Assembly (NCBI GenBank): GCA_947478535.1
Contig: CANJXD010000019.1
Span: 1 to 23,815, forward strand
Direction of reading: 5' to 3'
DNA from: Acetobacteraceae bacterium
Lineage (GTDB): Bacteria > Pseudomonadota > Alphaproteobacteria > Acetobacterales > Acetobacteraceae
DNA length: 23,815 bases
Every line of letters begins with the position of its first letter. Position 1 is the stretch's first letter. The notes beneath the pieces are model-generated. The model saw only the letters and a list, made by a program, of their open reading frames with translations, made no database searches and was not told the origin of the DNA. The position numbers and the translations under genes are program-made. Below are positions 16,698-23,815 of the stretch, piece after piece.

Positions 16698-18574
16698 CGC
16701 AGTCCTCCGATCCGAGACAGGGTGCGCCGGAGCCATCCTTCCGCCGCCCGTACCCAGGACAGGCGGCCGGGCGGAAACAGATCGGGCCGCGCCATCCGTT
16801 CCAGCAGCAGTTCCGGCGGGCAGGGCAGCAGGGTCAGCGGGTCGATGCAGCGGGGCGCCAGGATCAGCGCGGCGGCCACGACCTCATCGAGGCTGGCGCG
16901 GCGGGTGCGGGGCGGTGCCCCCGGGGGCAGTGGCGCGCGATCCTCCGTCAGCCCCCAGCCGGCGTAGAAGGGGGTGCCCCAGCAGGTCACGGGCAGGCCG
17001 CGCAGCAGCGCCTCGAAGCCCGTCAGGGAGGTCAGCACATGCACCGCATCCACCCGCGCCAGCAGCGGCGCCATCGGCACGCCCTCCAGCACCTGGTCGG
17101 CCAGGGCGGCGAGGTCCGCGGCCGGGATGCGGCCCTGGCGGAACCCCGCCTCGATATCCGGATGCGGCTTGTACAGCAGGTGGGCATCCGGCTCCGCCGC
17201 GCGGACGGCCCGCAGCAGATCGATGTTGCGCCGGATCGCGCCGCCGCCGAGGCGCACGGAGGCATCATCCTCCACCTGCCCCGGCACCAGCACCACGCGC
17301 TGGCCGGGCCGGGCGGCAATCCGCGGCATGACGCCGGAGAGGTTGTATTTCGTCACCCCGCGCTCGACGATCGCCTGGCGCAGCGCGGCGGCCCGGCGCT
17401 GCAGAACCGGGGAAAAATCCCCGCGCTCGATCGCCAGCACGAGGTCGCTTGGGGCGTTGGGGTCGAAATAGGGCCCGCCCTCATCCAGCATGAAGGACGC
17501 CCCCGGCCGGAAAGCGGCGCCGAGGCCGGCGGAGCGGATGAAGCCATCCTCCAGCCAGCGCAGCCCCACCCCCGCATCGGCGCAGCGGGCGGGCAGGTCC
17601 GCCGGCGCGCTGGCGCTCCAGGCCAGCAGGGCGCCGCCACGCTGGCGGGCGGCGGCAATCGCGCGATCGGGCCTGGCCTGGAAGACCGGCGGCGGCGCCG
17701 CGGAAGCGAGCAAAGCCCGCACCCGGTCCCGCTTGTAAGGATGCACGCCGAGGCAGGCGGCGATGCCGCGCGATTCCGCCTCCCGCTGCCGCCACAGGGC
17801 CAGGGTCTCGATGCCCTCGGCGATGGTGCAGGCGGTGCCGCGCCAGGGATCCGCGGCGCGGGTCGCGGCGAGGATCGCGGCCCAGTTCACCATGGGGTCA
17901 GCATCGGCCAGCGCGCCATCCCGCATCGGAATCCCGGCGGCAAGCGCCAGCACCGCCAGGTCGCGGGACGCCCCGTGCAGAGATGCGGCCGCATCCAGAA
18001 GCGTCCAGGGATCGAAGGGGCCGAGGCTGCCCGGCAGCACCGGCACTCCAGTTGTGGCGAAGGGGTCCCGCGCCACCAGCACCGGCCCGCCCGCCTGCCG
18101 CGCGGCGTCCAGGGCGCGCCGCGCGGCCGGCTCCCCGGCGGGGTCGCAGGGGTCGATCACCACCCGCGCGCCCCGCGGCGCGAAGCCCAGGGCCGTGCCG
18201 CCGGGATCGGCAAGGCCCGGCGGCGCGCCGAGTCGTGCCTCGGCGAAGCGCGCCATCACCTGGCGCACCGCCGCGGCATCCGGCCTCGGGGTGGGATCGG
18301 CCAGGGCGGCGGCCACCGGGTCCTCCGCCTGGGCGATCAGCAGCAGCACCGGTACCTGCCGCCCCCCCAGGCTGGGCGGGCGGAACGGCCCCGGCGTCCA
18401 GCGCCAGGGGGCGGCGCAGGGCAGGCCAGCGGGCGCCGCCTCCGCCAGCGCAGTCGGGGCGGCGACCAGGTGGCGGCCTGGCCAGAAGGCGCCAAGATGC
18501 GGAAGCGCCGCCATGTCCAGGGCGGGAACGCGGAGCGTTGACGATGCGGGGGGGGAATGATTCGTGTCCGGCAC
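16694..18574 (-). CDS. kpsC: KpsC-like capsule polysaccharide protein, degenerate N-terminal half
   Basis: A 626-residue homologue of KpsC, the dual Kdo transferase that builds the linker between capsule and lipid anchor. E. coli KpsC (about 675 residues) has two related halves. Here the C-terminal half (about 275-590) is well kept: GVHPYKRDRV, RWLEDGFIRSAGLG (339-352), GPYFDPNAPSDL, VTKYNLSG, VLVPGQVEDDASV (428-440), LYKPHPD, VLTSLTGFEALLRGLPVTCW (513-532) and TPFYAGWGLTED. The N-terminal half keeps only faint traces of the fold (for example the segment around 188-262) and none of the LEDGF or GQVEDD motifs. The start is GTG 18574, with no clear ribosome site; an ATG 20 codons in is possible. 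It is the first gene of a - strand pair with the SDR. Confidence 0.85.
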   Translation of the reverse strand: MPDTNHSPPASSTLRVPALDMAALPHLGAFWPGRHLVAAPTALAEAAPAGLPCAAPWRWTPGPFRPPSLGGRQVPVLLLIAQAEDPVAAALADPTPRPDAAAVRQVMARFAEARLGAPPGLADPGGTALGFAPRGARVVIDPCDPAGEPAARRALDAARQAGGPVLVARDPFATTGVPVLPGSLGPFDPWTLLDAAASLHGASRDLAVLALAAGIPMRDGALADADPMVNWAAILAATRAADPWRGTACTIAEGIETLALWRQREAESRGIAACLGVHPYKRDRVRALLASAAPPPVFQARPDRAIAAARQRGGALLAWSASAPADLPARCADAGVGLRWLEDGFIRSAGLGAAFRPGASFMLDEGGPYFDPNAPSDLVLAIERGDFSPVLQRRAAALRQAIVERGVTKYNLSGVMPRIAARPGQRVVLVPGQVEDDASVRLGGGAIRRNIDLLRAVRAAEPDAHLLYKPHPDIEAGFRQGRIPAADLAALADQVLEGVPMAPLLARVDAVHVLTSLTGFEALLRGLPVTCWGTPFYAGWGLTEDRAPLPPGAPPRTRRASLDEVVAAALILAPRCIDPLTLLPCPPELLLERMARPDLFPPGRLSWVRAAEGWLRRTLSRIGGLR

Positions 18575-18673
18575 GCCACAAGCTTAGCACCACTGCGCCG
18601 CCACGTCCGTTCCCGGGGGCCGGTGGTGCTTTGCGTTTTGCCTGCCGCGATCGGTTCCGCTAGTCTCAAGCTC
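18575..18673 (+). promoter_or_regulatory. Divergent intergenic region between kpsC and the export operon
   Basis: This 99-bp region must hold the start signals of both the kpsC-SDR pair and the lipoprotein-kpsMTED operon. On the + strand TTGCCT (18638-18643) and TAGTCT (18661-18666) are 17 bases apart. Transcription from them would start almost at the ATG at 18674, so either the message is leaderless or the lipoprotein starts at GTG 18707. I found no convincing promoter on the - strand. The matches are weak. Confidence 0.3.
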
Positions 18674-19108
18674 ATGATGCACGCCGCTGCGACCTTCCCT
18701 GGAACCGTGAGCCGCCGTCCTCACGCCACCCTCCCCCTGCTGGGTATTGCCCTGCTGGGCGCGCTGTCGCTGGGCGGCTGCGCGCGCGGCGGAACGGGGC
18801 TTTCCTGGCAGGCCGGGCGCGGCACCACACCGGCAGCGCCAGCGGTGGCGCAGACGCCGTCCGACCCCCTGCTCGCCTTCGCCTCTCGCGCCCAGCCCGG
18901 GGCGCAGGACAACATCGTCCTCGGCGATGGGCAGCCCGCCACCGTCCGGCTCGCCCGCGTCTATGCGGCGGCGAGCGGGCGGGAATGCCGGGAAGTCGTC
19001 GTGGGCGCCGGCATGGCAGAACGCTCGCGTCTGGTCTGCGTGGACCCCTCCGGCAATTGGGCTGAAGCGCGGCCGCTGCTGCGTGGCGGCGGGGTTGCCC
19101 GCCCGTGA
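18674..19108 (+). CDS. Small predicted lipoprotein at head of the capsule export operon
   Basis: A protein of 144 residues with an N-terminal signal peptide. Basic residues (SRRPH) precede a hydrophobic core (LPLLGIALLGALSL) and a lipobox LGGC with Cys36, so a lipid-modified envelope protein is likely. The mature part has a Pro/Ala-rich linker and a small domain with two cysteines in the pattern ECREVVVG...RLVCVDPSGNW. This recalls the C-terminal domain of rickettsial 17-kDa/RT0821-type surface antigens, though the similarity is weak. Start is uncertain: ATG 18674 (or 18677) has no clear ribosome site, and GTG 18707 would give a more usual 24-residue signal. Its stop overlaps the kpsM start as GTGA, which ties it to the transporter. 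It might be an outer-membrane accessory of export. No function is established. Confidence 0.7.
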   Translation: MMHAAATFPGTVSRRPHATLPLLGIALLGALSLGGCARGGTGLSWQAGRGTTPAAPAVAQTPSDPLLAFASRAQPGAQDNIVLGDGQPATVRLARVYAAASGRECREVVVGAGMAERSRLVCVDPSGNWAEARPLLRGGGVARP

Positions 19109-19947
19109 GTGGGTCCATCCGGGACGCCGCGCGCGACGCCCGCTGGAACAGCGCCCTTGCCCAGTTCGATTACGGCGTGCGCGTTCAGGCCCGCGTCGTC
19201 CATGCCCTGCTGCTGCGGGAAATCACGACCCGCTTCGGCCGCAACCAGCTCGGCTTCCTGTGGCTGTTGCTGGAACCGCTCACCCTCGCCAGCGCCATCG
19301 GCATCCTGCACTGGTTCCTGGCCGGCCGGCATGGCGGCGATGGGCTGAAGAGCGGTGTGCCGATCTTCCTGTTCTACGTCGTCGGCTATGCGCCGTATTT
19401 TGCCTTCCGGTCGATCGTCAATCGGGCGCCGACGGCGTTCCAGGCGAACATGACGCTGATGTACCACCGTCAGGTCCGCCCGCTCGATGTCATGCTGGCG
19501 CGCAATATCCTGGAAGTCGCCGCGGTGACCGGCGCGCTTGTGCTGCTGATCGGCGGCTCCGCCTGGGTGATCAACACAGTGCCCGATTCGATCCCGACCA
19601 TGGCGGCGGCGCTGGCCATGATGTTCGCCCTGGCCAATGGCCTGGCGATGATGGCCGCCGCCGCAGCCGCGCGATGGGAAGTGGTGGACCGCCTGATCCA
19701 CCCGCTGACCTATCTGTCCCTGCCCTTTTCCGGCGCCTTCATCCCCCTTCACGCCCTGCCGCCGAGTTGGCGGGAATTGATGCTGTGGAACCCCCAGCCC
19801 AACCTGCATGAGATGCTGCGGGAGGGTATGTTCGGCCACCTCATCGTCTCCCACTACGATGTGGGCTACGTCATGGCCTGGGTCTTGTGCTTGAACCTCT
19901 TCGGCCTGGCGGCGCTGCGCGCAGTCCGGGTGAAGATGGAATTCTGA
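19105..19947 (+). CDS. kpsM: Capsule ABC transporter permease KpsM
   Basis: A 280-residue ABC-2 type inner-membrane permease that, with KpsT, moves lipid-linked capsule polysaccharide across the inner membrane. The family-typical block LLREITTRFGRNQLGFLW (36-53) precedes the first membrane span. Further hydrophobic segments (about 54-72, 86-105, 136-157, 165-190, 200-225 and 250-272) fit the usual six spans. The segment NPQPNLHEMLREGMFG near the end is also typical of the family (NPxxHxxExxR). Length is slightly above E. coli KpsM (about 258 residues), the extra being an N-terminal cytoplasmic stretch. The start is GTG 19105, overlapping the lipoprotein stop. KpsT follows after 9 bp. Confidence 0.93.
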   Translation: MSGSIRDAARDARWNSALAQFDYGVRVQARVVHALLLREITTRFGRNQLGFLWLLLEPLTLASAIGILHWFLAGRHGGDGLKSGVPIFLFYVVGYAPYFAFRSIVNRAPTAFQANMTLMYHRQVRPLDVMLARNILEVAAVTGALVLLIGGSAWVINTVPDSIPTMAAALAMMFALANGLAMMAAAAAARWEVVDRLIHPLTYLSLPFSGAFIPLHALPPSWRELMLWNPQPNLHEMLREGMFGHLIVSHYDVGYVMAWVLCLNLFGLAALRAVRVKMEF

Positions 19948-19956
19948 CGGCCCGCG

Positions 19957-20604
19957 ATGATTTATATCGACAACGTCACGAAATACTACCACACCCGGGC
20001 CGGTCGCAAGACGGTTCTGCGCAACGTCTCCGGCGTGATCCGCCCGGGCGACCGCATCGGTATCCTCGGCCGCAACGGCACCGGCAAATCGACCTTCGTG
20101 CGGCTTCTCGCCGGCGTCGAATATCCGAATGCCGGGCGGATCGAACGGCGGATGTCCGTCTCCTGGCCGCTGGCGCACGGGATCGGGCTGCAGGCGGCTC
20201 TGACGGGGGCGGACAATGCCCGCTTCATCGCCCGCATCTACTGCCAGCCGATCGACCAGGTCATTGGCTTCGTCGAGGAATTCGCCGAACTCGGCGACTA
20301 CATGAACATGCCGGTCAGCACCTATTCCGCCGGCATGATGGGCAGGTTACTGATGGGCCTGTCCCTGGCGGTCGATTTCGATTGCTACCTGATCGATGAA
20401 GTCACGGCGACGGGCGACAGTCGCTTCGTCACCCGGTCGCAGGAATTGCTGACCCGCAAAACCCGTGAGCGTGCCATCGTCTTCGTTACTCACCTGCCGG
20501 ATCACCTGAAGCTCTACTGCCGCACCGCAGCCGTTCTGCATGAAGGCAGCCTGACCTTCTTCGAGGATATCGATGAAGCTGTCGCCACCTATCAGGCCCT
20601 CTGA
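19957..20604 (+). CDS. kpsT: Capsule ABC transporter ATP-binding protein KpsT
   Basis: A 215-residue ATPase that powers capsule export through KpsM. Walker A is GRNGTGKST (38-46), Walker B is CYLIDE (143-148) and the switch histidine is in FVTHL (His179). The signature region reads YSAGMMGRLLMGLSL (123-137), a variant of the KpsT/Wzt signature YSSGMxxRL. Length matches E. coli KpsT (about 219 residues), and there is no extra C-terminal sugar-binding domain as in Wzt of O-antigen exporters. That points to capsule export rather than O-antigen export. The start ATG is 9 bp after kpsM; the 3' end overlaps kpsE by 32 bp. Confidence 0.93.
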   Translation: MIYIDNVTKYYHTRAGRKTVLRNVSGVIRPGDRIGILGRNGTGKSTFVRLLAGVEYPNAGRIERRMSVSWPLAHGIGLQAALTGADNARFIARIYCQPIDQVIGFVEEFAELGDYMNMPVSTYSAGMMGRLLMGLSLAVDFDCYLIDEVTATGDSRFVTRSQELLTRKTRERAIVFVTHLPDHLKLYCRTAAVLHEGSLTFFEDIDEAVATYQAL

Positions 20605-21796
20605 AAGCCTGCCGGCCAGTGCGCCGATGGAAAGTCGCGGCATGCCTGGCCGGGCCACCCGGCCGCCTGCGCGCAAGGCCGGCTGGTGGGTGCCGCGCAC
20701 CGGCCTGCACTGGTATTCCCTGCTCGTACTTCTGCCGAGCCTGCTGGTCGGGCTGTACTACGCGCTTTGGGCGGCGGATCTCTATCAATCCGAAGCGCAG
20801 TTCCTGGTCCGCGGCCGCGCTTCGTCCAGTGGCTCGGCGGGCCTCGGCTCCATCGTCGCCAGCATCGGCGGTGGTGGCGGCGGGTCCATGCGCCCGGGGA
20901 TGGAGGAGGCGAACGCCGTCACCGCCTTCATCGGCAGCCTCGACGCCATCGGCGGTCTGCGCCAGCGGCTGGACCTGATCGGCATCTGGCGCCGCCCGGA
21001 ATCCGACGCCGTCTCCCGCCTCTGGTATGCGGAGCCGGAGGCCGAGCGCCTGCAACGCTACTACAGGCGGCGCGTCACCATCGACTACGACATCGAGACG
21101 AATATCAGCACGCTGCGCGCCCAGGCCTATCGCGCCCGCGATGCGCGGGACATCGTCGATGCCCTGATGACGATGTCGGAGGATCTGGTCAACCGCATGA
21201 CCACGCGCACGCAGGAGGACACGCTGCGCGTCGCGCGCGGCGAGGTGGTGATCGCCGAGCGCCGCGTCATGGCGGCGCGGGAAGCGGTCGTAGCCTTCCG
21301 CGAGCGCGAACAGTCGCTCGACCCCGGGCGCAGCGCGGCCGCGGCGATCGATTCGCTGAGCCATTTGCAGGGCCTGCTCGCCCAGGCGCGGGCCGAGTTG
21401 CAGGAAAAGCGCGCCTTCATGCGGCCCGACAATCCGCAGATCCAGTTGCTGAACAACCGGATCGCCGCGCTGGGCGCCCAGATCGGCGTCGAACGCGCGC
21501 GCGTCACCAGCGGCGATGAGACGATGACCCAGCAGCTGGCCGGCTATGAACGGCTGCAGCTGGAACGGGACTTCGCCGAGCGGGCCCTGACCTCCGCCAT
21601 CTCCTCGCTGGAGACGGCGCGGGCGGAAACGCAGCGCCAGCAGATCTTCCTGCTGCGCGTGGTCGAGCCCAACATGGCGGAGCGGGCGCTGTTCCCTCGC
21701 GCCACCTTCAACACCGTGACGGTGCTGATTGGACTTTCCATCCTCTATGGCATTGGCTGGCTCCTCATCGCCGGCGCGCGGGAGCATGCGAGCTGA
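20573..21796 (+). CDS. kpsE: Capsule export inner-membrane/periplasmic adaptor KpsE
   Basis: A 407-residue polysaccharide co-polymerase-like protein that links the KpsMT transporter to the outer-membrane KpsD. It has a cytoplasmic Pro/Arg-rich N-terminus, one membrane span (about 47-68, WYSLLVLLPSLLVGLYYALW), the Wzz-type segment DLYQSEAQFLVR, and a long periplasmic part rich in Arg/Glu/Gln that looks coiled-coil (about 215-360). A second span follows at the C-terminus (about 379-400) after the conserved LFPRATFNT. The start ATG 20573 lies inside kpsT (32-bp overlap) and has GAGGA 5 bases upstream, a good ribosome site. ATG 20627 is an alternative without overlap. It ends 1 bp before the chosen kpsD start. 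Confidence 0.9.
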   Translation: MKLSPPIRPSESLPASAPMESRGMPGRATRPPARKAGWWVPRTGLHWYSLLVLLPSLLVGLYYALWAADLYQSEAQFLVRGRASSSGSAGLGSIVASIGGGGGGSMRPGMEEANAVTAFIGSLDAIGGLRQRLDLIGIWRRPESDAVSRLWYAEPEAERLQRYYRRRVTIDYDIETNISTLRAQAYRARDARDIVDALMTMSEDLVNRMTTRTQEDTLRVARGEVVIAERRVMAAREAVVAFREREQSLDPGRSAAAAIDSLSHLQGLLAQARAELQEKRAFMRPDNPQIQLLNNRIAALGAQIGVERARVTSGDETMTQQLAGYERLQLERDFAERALTSAISSLETARAETQRQQIFLLRVVEPNMAERALFPRATFNTVTVLIGLSILYGIGWLLIAGAREHAS

Positions 21797-21797
21797 G

Positions 21798-23573
21798 ATG
21801 GCCCACCAACGCATCACCCCCCTCCTGAGCCGCGCCGTTCTGGCGCTGTCCCTGCTGGTCCCGGGGCTGCTGCCGGAGCCCGTGACGGCGCAGATCCTGC
21901 CGCCATCCCTGACCAATCGCGGCCCCTTGGGCGCGCCGGCCCCAGGCAGCACCGGGCTTCCTCCGGGCCTGCCCAGCGCGCTGACGGCAGGGGACCCCAT
22001 CAGCACCATGCGCACCGGCTCCTCCACCGCTGCGGAAGGCGGGCCCATCGCCGTCGGCCCGATCGGCGAGCCGAACCGCGCCGGTGGCCCTGCCACCGTG
22101 GTGTTCGGCGCATCGCTGTTCACCCGCGGCGCGCCGGCCGCCTCCGACACGCCGAACCCGAACTACCGCCTCGCGGTGGGCGACCGGGTTTCCATCACTA
22201 TCTGGGGCTTCATCGAGGCCTCGATCGTCGGGATCATCGACACCGACGGCAATGTCTTCGTCCCGCAGGTCGGCCCGATGCGCCTGGCCGGCGTGCGCGC
22301 GGGGGACCTGCAATCGGTCGTGGAGGGTGAGGTCCGGCGCGTCTATTCGCAGCAGGTCCAGGTCTATTCCACCGTGCTGACCACCGGGCAGCTCGGCGTC
22401 TTCGTCTCCGGCTTCGTGCGCGTGCCGGGGCGCCATCTCGGCACCGCCTCGGAGGGGGTGCTCGACTACCTCTCCCGCGCGGGTGGCGTCGATCCCGGGC
22501 GCGGGTCCTACCGCGACATCGCCATCAATCGCGGCGGCCGCACGGTGGGGCGGATCGACCTCTATCGCTTCCTGCAGAACGGCGAATTGCCGAACCTGTT
22601 CCTCCAGGCCGGGGATACCATCGTCGTGCCGCCGCAGGGTGCCATGGTCGGCGCCGATGGCGCGGTGCGGAACAACTACCTGTTCGAGGTCACCGGCCGC
22701 ACCATGCCGGGCGCGGAGTTGATCCGCCTCGCCTCGCCCCTGCCTTCCGCCACCAACGCGGTCATTCGCGGCACGCGCGGCGGGCAGCCCTTCTCCCGCT
22801 ACGCGACGGTGCGCGAACTCGCCGGCATTCCGCTGCTCGACCAGGATGTGGTCACCTTCATCACCGATGCGCCGGCGCCCACCGTCCGCGTTTCCGTCGA
22901 GGGCAGCCGCATCGGGCCTTCCGTGCTGATCGCCGACCGCAACACCTCGCTCTGCACGCTGCTCGACCATGTCGCGGTCGATCCGGCGCTGGCCAATACG
23001 CGCGGCGTCTTCCTGCTGCGCCCCTCGCTCGCCGCGCAGCAGACACGCACGATCAATGAGGCGATGGACCGGCTTGAGCGGCAGATGTTCCTCACGGTCT
23101 CCGCCACCACCGGGGTTGCCGAGGTGCGCGCCTCGGAGGCGAATCTCGTCTCCCAGTACATCTCCCGCGCCCGGCGCACCCGCCCGGAGGGACGCCTGGT
23201 GGTGATGGACCGCGCGGGGCGCTGCGCCGATGTGCGGCTGGAGGATGGCGACATCATCGTCGTCCCCGAACGCGTGCAGACCGTGCTCGTCTCGGGCGAG
23301 GTGATGGCGCCGCAGGGCGTCATCTGGCAGCAGAACATGTCCGTGAACGACTATATCCGCGCCGCCGGCGGCTTCGCCGAACGCGGCGCCGACAACCAGA
23401 TGATGATCCGCCGCGCCAGCGGCGAACTGGTGCTGGACCCGACGGAGCCGCCACAGCCGGGGGATGAGCTGATCGCCCTGCCAAGGCTCGATCCGAAGAA
23501 CTTCCAGATCACGCGGGACCTGCTGAACCTGATCTTCCAGTCGGCCCTGTCGGCCCGCGTCTTCATGAACTGA
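21798..23573 (+). CDS. kpsD: Outer-membrane/periplasmic capsule export protein KpsD
   Basis: A 591-residue export protein of the OPX family that takes capsule polysaccharide from KpsE to the cell surface. The N-terminus is a signal peptide (RAVLALSLLVPGLLPEPVTA, predicted cleavage after Ala31) with no lipobox cysteine, as in group 2 KpsD and unlike the lipoprotein Wza. A Pro/Gly-rich linker follows, then the PES domain (121-195; YRLAVGDRVSITIWGF, DTDGNVFVPQVGP). Next come SLBB-type beta-grasp repeats (VFVSGFVRVPGRH at 201-213, and again VLVSGEVMAPQGV near the C-terminus). Length is close to E. coli KpsD (about 558). Start options are ATG 21786 and ATG 21798; 21798 places the basic residues directly before the hydrophobic core. 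It is the last gene of the export operon. Confidence 0.9.
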   Translation: MAHQRITPLLSRAVLALSLLVPGLLPEPVTAQILPPSLTNRGPLGAPAPGSTGLPPGLPSALTAGDPISTMRTGSSTAAEGGPIAVGPIGEPNRAGGPATVVFGASLFTRGAPAASDTPNPNYRLAVGDRVSITIWGFIEASIVGIIDTDGNVFVPQVGPMRLAGVRAGDLQSVVEGEVRRVYSQQVQVYSTVLTTGQLGVFVSGFVRVPGRHLGTASEGVLDYLSRAGGVDPGRGSYRDIAINRGGRTVGRIDLYRFLQNGELPNLFLQAGDTIVVPPQGAMVGADGAVRNNYLFEVTGRTMPGAELIRLASPLPSATNAVIRGTRGGQPFSRYATVRELAGIPLLDQDVVTFITDAPAPTVRVSVEGSRIGPSVLIADRNTSLCTLLDHVAVDPALANTRGVFLLRPSLAAQQTRTINEAMDRLERQMFLTVSATTGVAEVRASEANLVSQYISRARRTRPEGRLVVMDRAGRCADVRLEDGDIIVVPERVQTVLVSGEVMAPQGVIWQQNMSVNDYIRAAGGFAERGADNQMMIRRASGELVLDPTEPPQPGDELIALPRLDPKNFQITRDLLNLIFQSALSARVFMN

Positions 23574-23604
23574 AGCCTGTGGCGCGAGCGACCTTTCGGT
23601 TGCC

Positions 23605-23616
23605 CACGCCGGCGTG
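23605..23616. promoter_or_regulatory. 12-bp palindrome in the gap after kpsD, possible operator
   Basis: CACGCCGGCGTG is a perfect palindrome in the 104-bp gap between kpsD and the receptor gene. Weak promoter-like hexamers, TTGCCC (23600-23605) and TAGGCA (23623-23628), flank it at 17-base spacing. A regulator-binding site for the receptor gene is possible, but a GC-rich 12-mer palindrome can arise by chance. Confidence 0.3.
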
Positions 23617-23641
23617 ACGCGATAGGCAGGACCTACCAAGA

Positions 23642-23661
23642 CCGGCCCCAAGGCCGGCTTT
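23642..23661 (+). terminator. Short hairpin with T-stretch between kpsD and receptor gene
   Basis: CCGGCC (23642-23647) pairs with GGCCGG (23652-23657) around loop CCAA, followed by CTTTC. It is a weak intrinsic-terminator candidate for the kps export operon. It lies only 16 bases before the next start codon, so it could instead be part of that gene's leader. Confidence 0.4.
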
Positions 23662-23677
23662 CAGGGAGGTTTCCTGC

Positions 23678-23815
23678 ATGTCTCACCACAGCATCGGCCG
23701 CCGGTCCGCACTCGGGCTCGGACTCGGCGCCACGCTCCTTACAGCCCCGGCCCTGCGCGCGCAGGGCCGTTTCCCGGACCGGCCGATCCGCCTGATCGTC
23801 CCCTGGGCCGCCGGC
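23678..23815 (+). CDS. Bug/TctC-type solute-binding receptor, N-terminal part (3' end outside window)
   Basis: Only 46 codons are visible and the frame runs off the window. A signal peptide (SIGRRSALGLGLGATLLTAP, then ALRAQG) has a twin-arginine-like start and a likely cleavage after Ala. The mature start FPDRPIRLIVPWAAG is the hallmark opening of the Bug family, periplasmic receptors of tripartite tricarboxylate transporters, which bind small carboxylates or related compounds. GGGAGG lies 8 bases before ATG 23678, a strong ribosome site. The gene is probably unrelated to capsule export. The ligand is unknown. Confidence 0.82.
   Translation, partial: MSHHSIGRRSALGLGLGATLLTAPALRAQGRFPDRPIRLIVPWAAG

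Noticed and set aside
19105..20604. O-antigen exporter (Wzm/Wzt) instead of capsule exporter
   Set aside because: The ATPase lacks the extra Wzt C-terminal domain, and kpsE, kpsD, kpsC and kpsS homologues accompany it.

Overview
The window is a GC-rich bacterial chromosomal segment. The RNase E type gene with an Arg-rich and Ala/Pro/Glu-rich tail, the Bug-type receptor at the right edge, and the frequent GTG starts and 4-base stop/start overlaps suggest an alphaproteobacterium, perhaps Acetobacteraceae (Roseomonas-like). That placement is inference; no 16S or other marker gene is present.

Layout. Left edge: the 3' part of an RNase E gene (1-1458) with a strong hairpin after it, then a D-2-hydroxyacid dehydrogenase (1652-2671). 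Centre: a capsule (group 2-like, ABC-transporter-dependent) locus in three blocks. Block A (+ strand, 2958-15928): GT4 glycosyltransferase, a ~2500-residue type I polyketide synthase (KS-AT-DH-degenerate MT-ER-KR-ACP, no thioesterase), a PLP-dependent alpha-oxoamine synthase, a GNAT-fold protein resembling bacterial ceramide synthases, and KpsS. Block B (- strand, 18574-15873): KpsC with an ATGA-overlapping short-chain dehydrogenase, converging on and overlapping kpsS by 56 bp. Block C (+ strand, 18674-23573): a small lipoprotein, KpsM, KpsT, KpsE and KpsD, tightly packed. Right edge: the first 46 codons of a Bug/TctC solute receptor.

How they may work together. The KpsMTED set makes a complete inner-membrane to outer-membrane polysaccharide export path, and KpsC/KpsS normally build the Kdo linker on the lipid anchor. 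The unusual part is that four lipid-making enzymes sit between and are coupled to these genes. A fully reducing PKS without a thioesterase followed by an alpha-oxoamine synthase and an SDR is the logic of fumonisin/AAL-toxin assembly (long-chain aminoketone, then amino alcohol). Oxoamine synthase + GNAT + SDR is also the enzyme set of bacterial ceramide synthesis. The PKS/oxoamine synthase/SDR/Kps combination recalls the rhizobial rkpA/G/H/J K-antigen region. My main hypothesis is that the locus makes a polyketide-derived sphingoid- or ceramide-like lipid that serves as anchor, primer or carrier for the capsule.

No rRNA, tRNA, CRISPR array, insertion sequence or phage gene was seen. No gene-free stretch exceeds 300 bases; the longest (2672-2957) carries the best promoter candidate.
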